A DNA stretch of 64,000 bases from Sphingobacterium detergens. GTDB taxonomy: Bacteria > Bacteroidota > Bacteroidia > Sphingobacteriales > Sphingobacteriaceae. The notes below the pieces were generated by a model. That model was given only the letters and a program-made list of their open reading frames with translations, did not search any database and had not been told where the DNA came from. Made by a program: the position numbers and the translations under genes. The first letter of the stretch is position 1. Every line of letters starts with the position of its first letter. Shown here piece after piece: positions 28,126-37,698 of the stretch. The stretch spans positions 1,914,500-1,978,499 of the forward strand of contig NZ_RAPY01000001.1 of assembly GCF_003610355.1 (NCBI RefSeq), written 5' to 3'.

Positions 28126-31100
28126 CTAAAAAGTAAGTGATAAACCCAGTGAATAAGTCTTGTTCAACGGATACATACGACCTAGGTTATCATCAGGATG
28201 CTCAGGATCCACAAATCGTACACCTGTAATCGTGAATAAATTATAGGCATTGGCATAAACACGGAGGCGCATGGATGATGAAGGTTTTAAATTTGAAAAG
28301 GTATAGCCCAATTCTATACTTTTTAAGCGTAAATAGGATGTACTCACCCGATTGAATTCAGAGTTTGATTTTGGGTATCTACCTGTAAAACCATAGTATC
28401 CTTTTACCCATTCTGTCGCCGGATCGTAGGGATCAGCGGAAGGATTCACAGGATGCCAACGATCAAGATACTGCTCCAACGTTCCGCCACCATTCGATCC
28501 CCAGATCGCATAAAGTGGTTCTTTGTATTCCATAGAACCCAAAGCCGATCCTTGAAACAATATATTCATATCGAAATTCTTGTAAGCGGTTTCGAGATTC
28601 ATGCTATAGTTGAGCCACGGAGTCTGGTCGAATGCAAAAGGATGTTCGTCCTGACCGTTAATTTCGCCATCTCCATTCCAGTCCAGGTATTTATAATCTC
28701 CAGGTAAGACATCACGTTCCTTATAAATCGGGTAAGTCCAAATATCTTCCCAATTCTCAAATCTTCCAGCCGATTCATAACCAAATTGAATCCCTTGATA
28801 TCTATTGTTGAAGTTGTCATTGCGCCAACGGTCATACGAGTTTTTATAGGGGCCATTTTGGACGGCGGTCAGGTACTTATTTCTGGTCACAGTCGCTATT
28901 GCTCGAACGTTGTATGAGAAATCGTTGATTTTATTGCGATGCTTCAGTTCCAATTCTAATCCCATATGGCGATCGCTATTAGCATTTTCCATCGGAGCCG
29001 TTGCACCGATCACGGTTGGAAATTCACTCGTGCGACGTTGAAATAGCCCCGATCGTGTGCGTTCAAAATAGTCCAATGTAAAACCAAACAGCCCATTCCA
29101 TCCCTCGAAATCTAAACCAACATTGAATGTTTTCGCTTTATACCAAGTAATTGATTCGTTGGCGATAGCCTTCCGACTCACGCCTGTGATATATTTATCA
29201 CCAAAAATATATCCTGGTGCATATTGATTATTGTAGCCATTTTCAGCATTTCCGCTCGTCGCAGGATAAACATAGCCGGGTACCCAACCAAAATCCCAAG
29301 AAGAGGATAAGTCATCCCCTAGCACGCCATAGCTACCCCGGAATTTTAGTTGATTGACAAAGGAAAGCGCGTCAATAGATTTGAAAAATGGTTCTTCGGA
29401 TATCCGCCATCCCAAAGAAGCCGAGGGGAAAAATCCCCATTGATGCCCTTTGGCAAAACGGGAGGAGCCGTCATATCTAAATTGGAATTCGGCAATATAT
29501 CTACCCGCAAAATCATAATTAACCCGCCCGAATAGGGCCGACTTTGCTTCGTTATAATAATCACTGATACCACCATACATGGAGGTCATTTGGCCATCTT
29601 CTACACCTGCGAGCAATTGGTCAGAACCAAAAGCAAGATTTTTCAGGCCATAGAAGTTATCGCCGTCGTTCTTTTGTGATTCCCATCCCACAAGTCCCGA
29701 TACTTTATGCTGATCGCCAAACGTACGATCGTAATTCAATATCAATTGACCTAAGACCTGTTGTTTATCAAAAAACTCCCGTTTCATTTGATTTGGGCTA
29801 CTCAAATTATAGAGTTTCTGATCATATTTATTGGTCGTTTTATTAAACGCATATTGATAATATTCCTTTCTGAACATGGAATTGTTATCTGCACGATAAT
29901 CATAACCAATCAATGCCTTTGCGGAAAACCCTTGAAGAATCGGAGATAAATTACTCAGGTCATAATTCAATGCAGCTGAGGACTGAAAGGTTTTCTTTTT
30001 GAATTTGCGATAACCAGAAATATCCGCATCCATCATCGCCACGGTATTTTGCTCCAAATCTAGACCTTCATAATTTAACAAGGTATTTTCGGGATCTGCA
30101 TACGCGGCAAACAACATGCCTTGTTTCCAATAGTTTCGAATAATGTCAACCGAACTTGTGTAGGGACTATTTTGTTGATCGGCCATCCCACTGATGTTCA
30201 AATCCAATTTCAATCCCTTGGCCAGTTCTGCGGAGATATTCGAACGCAAATTGTATTTATTATAGTTGAGATCACCCGATTTAAAGAAGCCTTGTTGATA
30301 GGAATAACCACCACCAATATAGTACTGCACTTTATTGCTTCCACCCGAAAAACTAATGTCATGTTGTGTCTGTGGTGCATATTTTGAAAAGATCAATGAA
30401 GTCCAATCCGACGAGCGTCTTGTTCCATTTCTAAAATCTTCAAAGTCTTTTTCGGTATACACGGGACTTCCACCATTGATGTTGTTCATGGATTTCTCAT
30501 TGTAGATCGTCATTGCACTGATCGCATCGGCCAATACAGGCATGCCAGAAGGCTTTTGAAAAGTATAGGAACCATTATAGCTGACTGTTGTCTTCCCTTC
30601 TTTTCCCTTTTTTGTTGTGACCAACACGACACCATTTGCAGACCGCACGCCATAAATAGCCGCGGATGCATCTTTTAGTACCGAAACCTCTTCAATATCG
30701 CTCGGGTTCAGGCGCTGAAAATCTTCGCTTGTACGTGGTACCCCATCGATCACAACTAACGGAGCTCCGAGACCACGTATATCGAAATTGGCACTATATG
30801 CTCCCGGTTCGGCGCTTTTCTGCCATACGCGAACACCAGGGATACGTCCCGCCAACATATTTTGTGGGTTTTCATTCTTCGTCTGCCTCATTTCCGTCCC
30901 CTTCACGGATGCAATAGCGCCAGTCAGCGACTGCTTCCGCTGGGTACCGTAACCGACAACAACAACTGTTTCCAACTGTGTATCATCGTTTTCAAGGACA
31001 ACATTAATTGTAGTTTTCCCATCTGTAATCTCTTCCTTCGCACTAAAACCTAGCGATTTAAATAAAAGCTTCTTTCCTTCCGGAACTACGATTGTATAAC

Positions 31101-31305
31101 TACCATCTGCGTTGGTAGTGGTTTCCACACGTGTACCCGCATTCTGAACAGAAACCGTTACCCCAGCGATAGGCTTATTATTACTATCAAGCACTTTTCC
31201 GCTGACATTTTTCTGCTGCGCCCAACTCATGGACGGAATACCTAGCGCCATCAGCACAAGCAGTGTGCTAAGTCGCCGCCTTGATTTCCCTAAATCCTTT
31301 TTCAT
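28126..31305 (-). CDS. SusC/RagA TonB-dependent outer-membrane transporter
   Basis: This 1,059-residue transporter has a signal peptide, an N-terminal carboxypeptidase-regulatory-like domain (VSGKVLDSNNKPIAGVTVSV), the SusC signature VVVGYGTQRKQSLTGAI, a plug domain (VLKDASAAIYGVRSANGVVL) and a 22-strand barrel ending in an aromatic residue (SLGLSLTF). It imports oligosaccharides with energy from TonB-ExbBD. It lies between GH76 and susD in the inferred operon. No STN domain is present, so regulation by an anti-sigma pathway is unlikely, consistent with the adjacent HTCS. Confidence 0.95.
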   Translation of the reverse strand: MKKDLGKSRRRLSTLLVLMALGIPSMSWAQQKNVSGKVLDSNNKPIAGVTVSVQNAGTRVETTTNADGSYTIVVPEGKKLLFKSLGFSAKEEITDGKTTINVVLENDDTQLETVVVVGYGTQRKQSLTGAIASVKGTEMRQTKNENPQNMLAGRIPGVRVWQKSAEPGAYSANFDIRGLGAPLVVIDGVPRTSEDFQRLNPSDIEEVSVLKDASAAIYGVRSANGVVLVTTKKGKEGKTTVSYNGSYTFQKPSGMPVLADAISAMTIYNEKSMNNINGGSPVYTEKDFEDFRNGTRRSSDWTSLIFSKYAPQTQHDISFSGGSNKVQYYIGGGYSYQQGFFKSGDLNYNKYNLRSNISAELAKGLKLDLNISGMADQQNSPYTSSVDIIRNYWKQGMLFAAYADPENTLLNYEGLDLEQNTVAMMDADISGYRKFKKKTFQSSAALNYDLSNLSPILQGFSAKALIGYDYRADNNSMFRKEYYQYAFNKTTNKYDQKLYNLSSPNQMKREFFDKQQVLGQLILNYDRTFGDQHKVSGLVGWESQKNDGDNFYGLKNLAFGSDQLLAGVEDGQMTSMYGGISDYYNEAKSALFGRVNYDFAGRYIAEFQFRYDGSSRFAKGHQWGFFPSASLGWRISEEPFFKSIDALSFVNQLKFRGSYGVLGDDLSSSWDFGWVPGYVYPATSGNAENGYNNQYAPGYIFGDKYITGVSRKAIANESITWYKAKTFNVGLDFEGWNGLFGFTLDYFERTRSGLFQRRTSEFPTVIGATAPMENANSDRHMGLELELKHRNKINDFSYNVRAIATVTRNKYLTAVQNGPYKNSYDRWRNDNFNNRYQGIQFGYESAGRFENWEDIWTYPIYKERDVLPGDYKYLDWNGDGEINGQDEHPFAFDQTPWLNYSMNLETAYKNFDMNILFQGSALGSMEYKEPLYAIWGSNGGGTLEQYLDRWHPVNPSADPYDPATEWVKGYYGFTGRYPKSNSEFNRVSTSYLRLKSIELGYTFSNLKPSSSMRLRVYANAYNLFTITGVRFVDPEHPDDNLGRMYPLNKTYSLGLSLTF

Positions 31306-31431
31306 ATTTATAATTTGGTTTTAAATAGTGATTAAGCTATCTGATGTATTTTTTAGGCTCGCAAGCCTGGTTTTATTGGTATTCGTTTTTAGTATCACAA
31401 TTGTTTACGTCGATCTTTTTACTTCATCTTG

Positions 31432-32889
31432 CTATTTTTCGATTTGGTATTGGGACAACATTGCATACTGTGCCGCATAAGTGAACATGAACATTCCCTC
31501 CAGGTTATTTTTGTCTTTGTCTATATGCCATCCACCAAGAAGATCTGGTGGCAATAAACCGGAACGTAAAAAATGAGCATATCCATAGTCCAAATTCTGC
31601 TGGAAGGAGTCCATATAACGTCCAGCTTTGTCGAAGACAGGAGAAATCTGAAAAAATCCCCTTAATAATACGCCGTTAAACCAATTGTTGAACCCATCGG
31701 AAGCATAAGTATAATGCGCTGGCACCTGTGAACCTAGTTTGGCAAAGTATTGAAAACTGGCATCGCTCAGCTTCTTTCCATCCTCCAAATAGACCTTAGA
31801 TCGGGTCGCACGGTACAGATCAGCGGCGCCAGAAATCATGGTTCCACTGTTATAGGAAAATGAGGTTCCAACGGCTTTCCTTAATTGGGTATTTTTGCGA
31901 TACTTTATACCATCGACGATTTCGTAGATAATACTGCAATCGGGATAGCAGTCTCCCATCATATCATCATAAACACCTTTACTGTTCAATAAATGATCTT
32001 TTTGCCAAGCATAAATCCTTTTAGCAAAATCCAAATAAAAATCAGCTTTTCGCAGCATTTTAGAACGACGCGACTGCCTATCTCCGGCATCGATATAGTT
32101 GTATGTGATCTGATCGTTCTTTTTCTTATAGATTTCATATAGCCACACCAATGGACTGATCATGGGCGCATTGCTACAGGCATGTTTGGTCACGTAGCCC
32201 GGTCCCCAGGGAATTCCACCATTTTCATTACCTTTATCATCTAGGGTGCAGTCCCACCCATCCAATACATAGGTGGTTAGGTATTCCGCCTCCTTTAAAT
32301 AGCGCTCTTTTCCTGTCAGGCGATAGGCTTCAATCAGTTCCCGAATTAGCCACATTTGATCATCATAGACATTTAATACCCCAGTTACATTTGCTGCACC
32401 CTTTGCCTTTGCACGATCCACAGCATAAACCGTCCAGTCTTTGCTCTGTGTAAAAGAAATAAGATTAAATGTGCCTAAATAATAAGCGGCATTTTCGTGA
32501 AGCTGGACCAATAAATCCGCGTAACGCTTGTAATGTTTGTCAAATAGGTTATGATTTCCTCTTTCCTTTTGGGCTTTAAGTCCATGTAAGATTGCATTGA
32601 CAGCCTCTATCGAAGCCGAGTACATCCACACACTTGCCTTTTCCTCCGAGCGCACCTTCGTATCGGGATTATAGAAACGATGCATAGACTTTCCGTCTGC
32701 GGAGAAATAAACTTCCATTGACCGGTCCAAGAGCGCCATCGCACGTACTAGGTTTTGATCCTGCCGAGCCTGATCGCTTTTGATATTGTCAACGGAAAAA
32801 GAAATTTGAGTTTCAGCTTGAACTTGCCGCACCATCAGCATGGATACGGAAGCAACAAAAATAAATTGCAGCTTTTTAAAGACTTTCAT
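31432..32889 (-). CDS. GH76-like alpha-1,6-mannanase/hydrolase
   Basis: This 485-residue exported protein has a signal peptide ending VQAE and an (alpha/alpha)6 fold. The paired aspartates of GH76 are at 176-177 in NVYDDQMWLIRELIEAYRLTG. Further family features are the GGIPWGPGYVTKHACSNAP loop and SYNSGTMISGAADLYRAT. GH76 enzymes mostly cut alpha-1,6-mannan, which fits poorly with the arabinose- and galactose-type enzymes elsewhere in the locus. The protein may therefore be a divergent member with another specificity. It is the first gene of the susCD-strand group and is divergent from the membrane regulator. Confidence 0.75.
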   Translation of the reverse strand: MKVFKKLQFIFVASVSMLMVRQVQAETQISFSVDNIKSDQARQDQNLVRAMALLDRSMEVYFSADGKSMHRFYNPDTKVRSEEKASVWMYSASIEAVNAILHGLKAQKERGNHNLFDKHYKRYADLLVQLHENAAYYLGTFNLISFTQSKDWTVYAVDRAKAKGAANVTGVLNVYDDQMWLIRELIEAYRLTGKERYLKEAEYLTTYVLDGWDCTLDDKGNENGGIPWGPGYVTKHACSNAPMISPLVWLYEIYKKKNDQITYNYIDAGDRQSRRSKMLRKADFYLDFAKRIYAWQKDHLLNSKGVYDDMMGDCYPDCSIIYEIVDGIKYRKNTQLRKAVGTSFSYNSGTMISGAADLYRATRSKVYLEDGKKLSDASFQYFAKLGSQVPAHYTYASDGFNNWFNGVLLRGFFQISPVFDKAGRYMDSFQQNLDYGYAHFLRSGLLPPDLLGGWHIDKDKNNLEGMFMFTYAAQYAMLSQYQIEK

Positions 32890-32969
32890 AAGTAAGATTC
32901 CGATTTATAATTAGTTCGAATTTCTACCGAAAATATCGGCAGGAATTCTAACGCAAGGTAAAGTCGGTT

Positions 32970-33002
32970 GATTAATTTTTGGGTTAAAATTGGGTTAAAA
33001 TG
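32970..33002. promoter_or_regulatory. Three tandem 11-bp units, candidate regulator operator
   Basis: The sequence reads GATTAATTTTT, GGGTTAAAATT and GGGTTAAAATG as three abutting 11-bp units, the last two nearly identical. Direct repeats at one helical turn are the usual site form for winged-helix regulators of the OmpR type. They lie in the 361-bp region between the GH76 gene and the membrane-tethered regulator. CAAAAATA (33003-33010) directly after them is a TAnnTTTG -7 box on the minus strand, pointing at GH76. A short hairpin (33040-33058) lies nearby. Confidence 0.55.
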
Positions 33003-33250
33003 CAAAAATAAAACGATAACCCTCTATTTTATTTCCCTACCTCCCCTCATTTGGGAGGCCAATACAAACAGCAATTGTAACACAGCTTTTATTTTATTGA
33101 GCGCATTTTTTTGCATACTTTTAAGTCCTGTAAGATATTGATAAGGGATATACTAACCGTTACTATATTTCATAAAAAGCCGGCAGCGGACAAATTATTG
33201 TGAATAGGTCTTTGTCGATAACTATTGGTTTAAGTTTTTTTGATTGCGCT

Positions 33251-35767
33251 ATGCGACCCTGTATATTATATATTATTTTTTTGCTTTTAATTCCCCGACT
33301 TTCCCAATCCCAGGGTCTCAAATTTAGAGGTGGACATGAGCCTATAGACAAACGCAGCTCCTACGAGTTATTTGACAAAAGGGCAATTTCGTTTGAACAG
33401 GAGTTTACGCTAAAATTTCAACTATCCATTTATTCATCAAATTCTTTGGGCAATATTTTCCGTGTTAAGAATAAAGACAATAACACGGTTTACAATTTGT
33501 TTTATGATGAGGAGGCCGGTAATTGTATTTTCCGTCTGAACGAAGAAGGTAAAAGCAGTCTAATCATCGCAAAAATAAATCAGCAACAATTATTCAAGGA
33601 GGAATGGATCACGATTCAGTTGACTTTCGACCTGCAAAAGCAATTATTTAAGCTTCAGATACAAAATCAGATTTTTCAATCACCAAAAGTGAAATTGCCA
33701 TCTCAGTATAGTCCTCAAGTGATTTTTGGAAAAAGTGACTATCTGATCGATGTTCCGGCCATGTCTATCAAAAATGTGCAGATTGGAAATACAGCTAAAA
33801 GCTATCTATTCCCATTAAAAGAAAGCACAGGTACTGTCGTACATGATGAAAACGGGATTGCTTATGGCTCCGCTACAAACCCAACCTGGCTCATTGTGGA
33901 TTCTTACAAATGGAAAAATCTCTTTGCAAGCGGTTCCTTTTCACAAGCTGGTTCCAACTACAATCAACGAACCAAAGAGATTTATTATTTCAATCAGGAT
34001 TCTATAACCATATACAACATAAAGACCAATCAGACAAAAAAACGGGCCTTTCACAAACCATGTCCCGTAAAATTGGTTTTAGCAAACAATTTTATAGACG
34101 CTACGACAAATAAACTGTATGTCTATGAGCTTTTCTATACCCAGCCCTATCAAGGCCCTACGGTAGCCAGCCTTGATCTGGAAACTTTCGAATGGAAGGT
34201 CGAAAGTGAAGACCTAATGAAGAAAGAATTAAATCATCACGGCTCTTTTTATGATGCACAACAGCGACAATTCTATATTTTCGGTGGCTATGGAAACATG
34301 GCCTATAGTGGGCAGTTTAACCGATATGATTTAGATTCCAGCAAATGGCAAACTGTTGACGGATGGACAGGAGATAAAATTTTCCCACGCTATTTTCTTT
34401 CGGCTGGCCAAGGGAGCAATAATCGAATCGCTTATATCTTTGGGGGTATGGGAAATGAATCCGGGGAGCATATTGTAGGGCGAAAATACCTCTATGATTT
34501 CTATCAGATAAATTTGGACACCAAGGAAATTACAAAAAAATGGGATATCCTTTGGAAGGATAAGCATATCGTACCTGCCCGTGGTTTGGTGTTCCCCGAT
34601 AGCAGCCACTTTTACGCCTTATGTTATCCGGAATATCTAACGAAGTCCAATATCCAATTGTATCGCTTTTCTGTCAAAGATGGAAGTTTTGATATCCTAG
34701 GAGACTCTGTTCCGATCTATTCAGATAAAATAAGTACACATGCCCAACTTTATTATGACCAACAATTAGGTAGACTTCTGGTACTGGTCCAAGAGTCAAA
34801 AGATGATATACAGTCAACGCTAAAAGTCTATTCCTTGAATATGACGCCGATAACCCCTAACGAATTAAATGGCGTTCCACTGTCTAGATCCAACCGCAAG
34901 ATATTCTTACTATTGTTGTTATCTACGATTTGCGGAGTTGGCCTCTATTTCTTTTGGCAGCGAGGTAGGCAAAAGCGAAAAATAGCAAGGGTAGCTGAAA
35001 AAAGAGTCCTTCAGGTTCCGCCGATAGCAGATACAGGAATCCTACAAACAATACAAAAAGACGAGTTTGTACGGGCAAATGCAATTTTCCTGTTTGGTGA
35101 GTTCCGTGCTTTTGACCGCAACAAACGTGATATCTCCCATTTGTTCAGTACAAAGCTGAAACAGGCATTTTGTCTTATCCTATCTAACAGTGCTGGTATT
35201 AGTTCACCATATTTCAGTCAGATCATGTGGCCTGACAAATCAGAAGATAAGGTAAAGAACTCAAGAGGAGTCACGATCAATCATTTACGAAAAGTGCTGA
35301 GTGAGTTTGCTGGGATTGAACTCGTATACAAGCAGGGAAGATTCCTTATTGAACATAGCGCTGAATTTTATTGTGATTACGTAGATTACATCCAGTTGCT
35401 GGCAAACCCTTCGGCTGCTTATGAAAGTAGATTAATTCAGATCATTCAAAGGGGTAAATTCTTACAGGGGTTAGATCTGCCTGTGTTTGATACATTGAAG
35501 ACCGAGGTTGAACAAAATTTATTACCCATTTTACTGGCGGAACTTCATAAAGCTGACATTGCACATCTTCATAAAAAAAGCATTGAGATTGCGCATACGA
35601 TATTCTTATTGGATCCGCTAAATGAACAAGCATTATTTTCCGAAATGAAAGCGATGTTTGCTTTAAATCAGCAGAATGAAGCCCGCATTAAATTTCAGCA
35701 GTTTTGTCTCAACTATAGACAGCTGATGAACGAGGACTTCCCCTACAACCTGGATAAAATGATATAA
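33251..35767 (+). CDS. Membrane-tethered Kelch/winged-helix transcriptional regulator
   Basis: This 838-residue protein has a signal peptide (RPCILYIIFLLLIPRLSQSQ). A LamG-like beta sandwich follows (about 25-210), then Kelch-type propeller repeats (FYDAQQRQFYIFGGYGNMAY; NRIAYIFGGMGNESGEH). A single membrane helix (about 551-571, KIFLLLLLSTICGVGLYFFW) precedes a cytoplasmic part. The latter holds a winged-helix domain (about 610-710: LFGEFRAFDRNKRDISHLFS, then NSRGVTINHLRKVLSEFAGI) and a helical tail resembling bacterial transcriptional activator domains. It would sense a ligand outside and bind DNA directly from the membrane, without kinase or receiver. The frame opens at 33200, but the Met at 33251 fits the signal peptide. 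Confidence 0.8.
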   Translation: MRPCILYIIFLLLIPRLSQSQGLKFRGGHEPIDKRSSYELFDKRAISFEQEFTLKFQLSIYSSNSLGNIFRVKNKDNNTVYNLFYDEEAGNCIFRLNEEGKSSLIIAKINQQQLFKEEWITIQLTFDLQKQLFKLQIQNQIFQSPKVKLPSQYSPQVIFGKSDYLIDVPAMSIKNVQIGNTAKSYLFPLKESTGTVVHDENGIAYGSATNPTWLIVDSYKWKNLFASGSFSQAGSNYNQRTKEIYYFNQDSITIYNIKTNQTKKRAFHKPCPVKLVLANNFIDATTNKLYVYELFYTQPYQGPTVASLDLETFEWKVESEDLMKKELNHHGSFYDAQQRQFYIFGGYGNMAYSGQFNRYDLDSSKWQTVDGWTGDKIFPRYFLSAGQGSNNRIAYIFGGMGNESGEHIVGRKYLYDFYQINLDTKEITKKWDILWKDKHIVPARGLVFPDSSHFYALCYPEYLTKSNIQLYRFSVKDGSFDILGDSVPIYSDKISTHAQLYYDQQLGRLLVLVQESKDDIQSTLKVYSLNMTPITPNELNGVPLSRSNRKIFLLLLLSTICGVGLYFFWQRGRQKRKIARVAEKRVLQVPPIADTGILQTIQKDEFVRANAIFLFGEFRAFDRNKRDISHLFSTKLKQAFCLILSNSAGISSPYFSQIMWPDKSEDKVKNSRGVTINHLRKVLSEFAGIELVYKQGRFLIEHSAEFYCDYVDYIQLLANPSAAYESRLIQIIQRGKFLQGLDLPVFDTLKTEVEQNLLPILLAELHKADIAHLHKKSIEIAHTIFLLDPLNEQALFSEMKAMFALNQQNEARIKFQQFCLNYRQLMNEDFPYNLDKMI

Positions 35768-35769
35768 AT

Positions 35770-35803
35770 AAGCCCCACCATACGCTGCTGTATGGTGGGG
35801 CTT
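35770..35803. terminator. Bidirectional hairpin between convergent genes
   Basis: A 14-bp perfect stem (AAGCCCCACCATAC with GTATGGTGGGGCTT) and a 6-nt loop start three bases after the regulator stop codon. The following T run is interrupted (CTTGTATTATTATC), but the stem is very stable. Confidence 0.8.
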
Positions 35804-35824
35804 GTATTATTATCGTCAAGAGAT

Positions 35825-36574
35825 TTAGGCAACCAACTCCTCGCGATGACGTTTTACAAATTGTTTTTTAAGCAGATATAGTTTGTAATGATCATATAAA
35901 CCTATGATAAGCAAAACAAAACAAACCACATAAAATGTTTTATTAGACAAGTAATTAAAAGAGATTCCGCTGAGTAGTCCTCCCATTACATAACTTGTGA
36001 CAATGGTCAGTAACAGATGAAACTTATCCACCAAATCTTTATTGCTTCTATTGGCTTCTTTGGTAAACATGGATATTAAGATTGCTAGATCCGTTGTCAA
36101 TCCGGTCAAATGTGTTGTTTTCACAACAGAATTGGATATACTTGCAGTAAGTCCATTTTGCAGACCCATCGCAAATAATAAAGCTCCAACCAATATTTCG
36201 GTTTCCTTAAGTGAATCTTCGTAGAAAACATCGAGATATATCCCGACAAACAAAATACTTAATATCTCCAGCACCAAGGGTATCGAATGGGTCAGGTATG
36301 CGCTAAATTTTCCCTTACCATGGATGATAATCAGATTGGAAAACATGCTTCCAATTAAAAACAACAGTATCCAAAACAAAACGACAGCACCTTGATACCA
36401 ATTCCCTTTCGCAATCTCCTGTGCAAAAACGGCATAATATCCTGTTACATTAGATGTAAAGGAAAAAAATACAATAACTGAAGCGACGTTGACCATACCG
36501 GCAGAAAATGCCGTTAGTCCTCCCAGTTTTATATTATCTTGAATTGTCCTATGATTGCTATATTTTCTTAGCAT
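35825..36574 (-). CDS. YoaK/DUF1275 family membrane protein
   Basis: This 249-residue protein has about six hydrophobic helices and the family pattern GGLTAFSAGMVNVASVI at the start, with NGLTASISNSVVKTTHLTGLTTDL in the middle. DUF1275 proteins are inner-membrane proteins of unknown function. Its start overlaps the preceding gene by 17 bp, so it is translationally coupled as the third gene of the Usp-like B operon. Confidence 0.85.
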   Translation of the reverse strand: MLRKYSNHRTIQDNIKLGGLTAFSAGMVNVASVIVFFSFTSNVTGYYAVFAQEIAKGNWYQGAVVLFWILLFLIGSMFSNLIIIHGKGKFSAYLTHSIPLVLEILSILFVGIYLDVFYEDSLKETEILVGALLFAMGLQNGLTASISNSVVKTTHLTGLTTDLAILISMFTKEANRSNKDLVDKFHLLLTIVTSYVMGGLLSGISFNYLSNKTFYVVCFVLLIIGLYDHYKLYLLKKQFVKRHREELVA

Positions 36575-37058
36575 ATTTTTCCTTTCCTCCTTTGTTCAGC
36601 ACGATACGTGCTATTCCCTTGGTCTGCATATCCAGATTGAGATGCAGGACCAGCTGATTTTTGTTCAGTTTCTGTATGACAAAACTTTCCACGAGTTCGT
36701 TATTTTTTCGTAGCTCAAGGATATGTCCTCTTCCTTTCAAAAACCAATTATACTGCTTATCCTTGTGGTGGGCCACAAAATTCTTTTGGCCCATTTTTTC
36801 AAAATGCCATAGACCATCCTGTAATGGCGGCAAATGCGCGATGGCGGCATCTTTGATCCCTTCATGGATAATCGCCTGTTTTTTGAAGGTTGGCGATTTC
36901 TCCACCTTTTCAAAGTACCAGCCCTGTTCTTCCCACTCTCCTTCTAAAAGTCGTTCGGGGTTTTCATAAAGCATGACCATCGCTGATGCCCCAAAAAGCA
37001 ACAATGCCAAAAAGACAAAGTTGAATCTTGCCAGTATTTTTCTTTTAATAGTTAACAT
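36558..37058 (-). CDS. Membrane-anchored small protein of unknown function
   Basis: This 166-residue protein has one N-terminal membrane helix (about 12-30, FNFVFLALLLFGASAMVML). It is followed by a beta-rich extracytoplasmic domain (LEGEWEEQGWYFEKVEK, then DGLWHFEKMGQKNFVAHHKD). The pattern of short paired strands resembles lipocalin-like stress proteins, but I cannot assign a family. The gene overlaps Usp-like B by 14 bp and the YoaK gene by 17 bp, so the three are made from one message. Confidence 0.65.
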   Translation of the reverse strand: MLTIKRKILARFNFVFLALLLFGASAMVMLYENPERLLEGEWEEQGWYFEKVEKSPTFKKQAIIHEGIKDAAIAHLPPLQDGLWHFEKMGQKNFVAHHKDKQYNWFLKGRGHILELRKNNELVESFVIQKLNKNQLVLHLNLDMQTKGIARIVLNKGGKEKYAKKI

Positions 37059-37563
37059 CCCATTGTTTGTTAAAAAATAAATCCGCTAAGACATTTCCTC
37101 CTGTTTTGTGCGTTGCCGGTTTTTCAACAATGGCTACATGCCTACGTTTACTTTCGTTGAGGTCCAACAAAGCCTGTCCAACATCAAAGAAATGTCTTGT
37201 TCTTTTTTCAAATTGATAATCTGTTGGAATCTTGACCTCGTCAATACGAGCTCCATTCAGATAATGATGTAAATAATTGGGATTATCGGTACCGATAATA
37301 TCTGCATAGATATTCAGTTTACGGTTTTCGTATCGGTGGCAGATCATTTGGCAAGCTTTCAAAAAATCCTCTGACTGAAGGTCGTTGAGTTGATCCGCTA
37401 GTGTAATTCCTAGTAATTCGCTGATTGAGGTGCTACTTTTATTTCCATAAACCAAAATAATGTCAAGCTGCTCAGCCTTCGACTGCTCAATACTATGGAT
37501 TACAAAAAAAAGTGAATCAATTGTAAAATCACTTGGAATCAATATTCGTGTCGCTTTTGCCAT
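37045..37563 (-). CDS. Usp-like alpha/beta protein B
   Basis: This 172-residue protein begins with the UspA-like strand TRILIPSDFTIDSLFFV and has an alternating alpha/beta pattern. It lacks the C-terminal ATP-binding glycine motif of classical UspA. By eye it is roughly two-thirds identical, without gaps over about 135 residues, to the paralogue at 41548-41988. It has an extra 30-residue tail. The frame opens with TTG at 37569, but the ATG at 37563 matches the paralogue's MAK start and its promoter spacing. It is the first gene of a three-gene operon. The function is unknown; a cytoplasmic stress or signalling role is inferred from the fold. Confidence 0.7.
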   Translation of the reverse strand: MAKATRILIPSDFTIDSLFFVIHSIEQSKAEQLDIILVYGNKSSTSISELLGITLADQLNDLQSEDFLKACQMICHRYENRKLNIYADIIGTDNPNYLHHYLNGARIDEVKIPTDYQFEKRTRHFFDVGQALLDLNESKRRHVAIVEKPATHKTGGNVLADLFFNKQWDVNY

Positions 37564-37580
37564 ACCCAATTATTTTTTAA

Positions 37581-37698
37581 CAAAGTTAATGGCCGCACAT
37601 GGCAACGGAATGAAGCTAGAATTAGCTTTTCATTAGAATTTCAAGTGACTTATTAAAATGAGATTAAAAATAACGGGGAAATTAAAATGGGATTAAAA
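37581..37698 (-). promoter_or_regulatory. Promoter and operator of the Usp-like B operon
   Basis: On the plus strand CAAAGTTA (37581-37588) is a minus-strand TAACTTTG, an exact -7 box 18 bp from the ATG. Upstream are three heptamer pairs, each at 11-bp period: ATTAGCT/ATTAGAA (37621, 37632), ATTAAAA/ATTAAAA (37652, 37663) and ATTAAAA/ATTAAAA (37681, 37692). The first pair begins 33 bp from the -7 box. All spacings recur at 42001-42118. The last heptamer overlaps the tolC stop codon. No -33 box is seen, as expected for activator dependence. Confidence 0.75.

Noticed and set aside
31350..31367. Short hairpin AGGCT-CGCA-AGCCT between GH76 and susC
   Set aside because: On the minus strand, the direction of transcription, it is followed by A rather than T, so it is not a terminator; a 5-bp stem is too weak for another claim.
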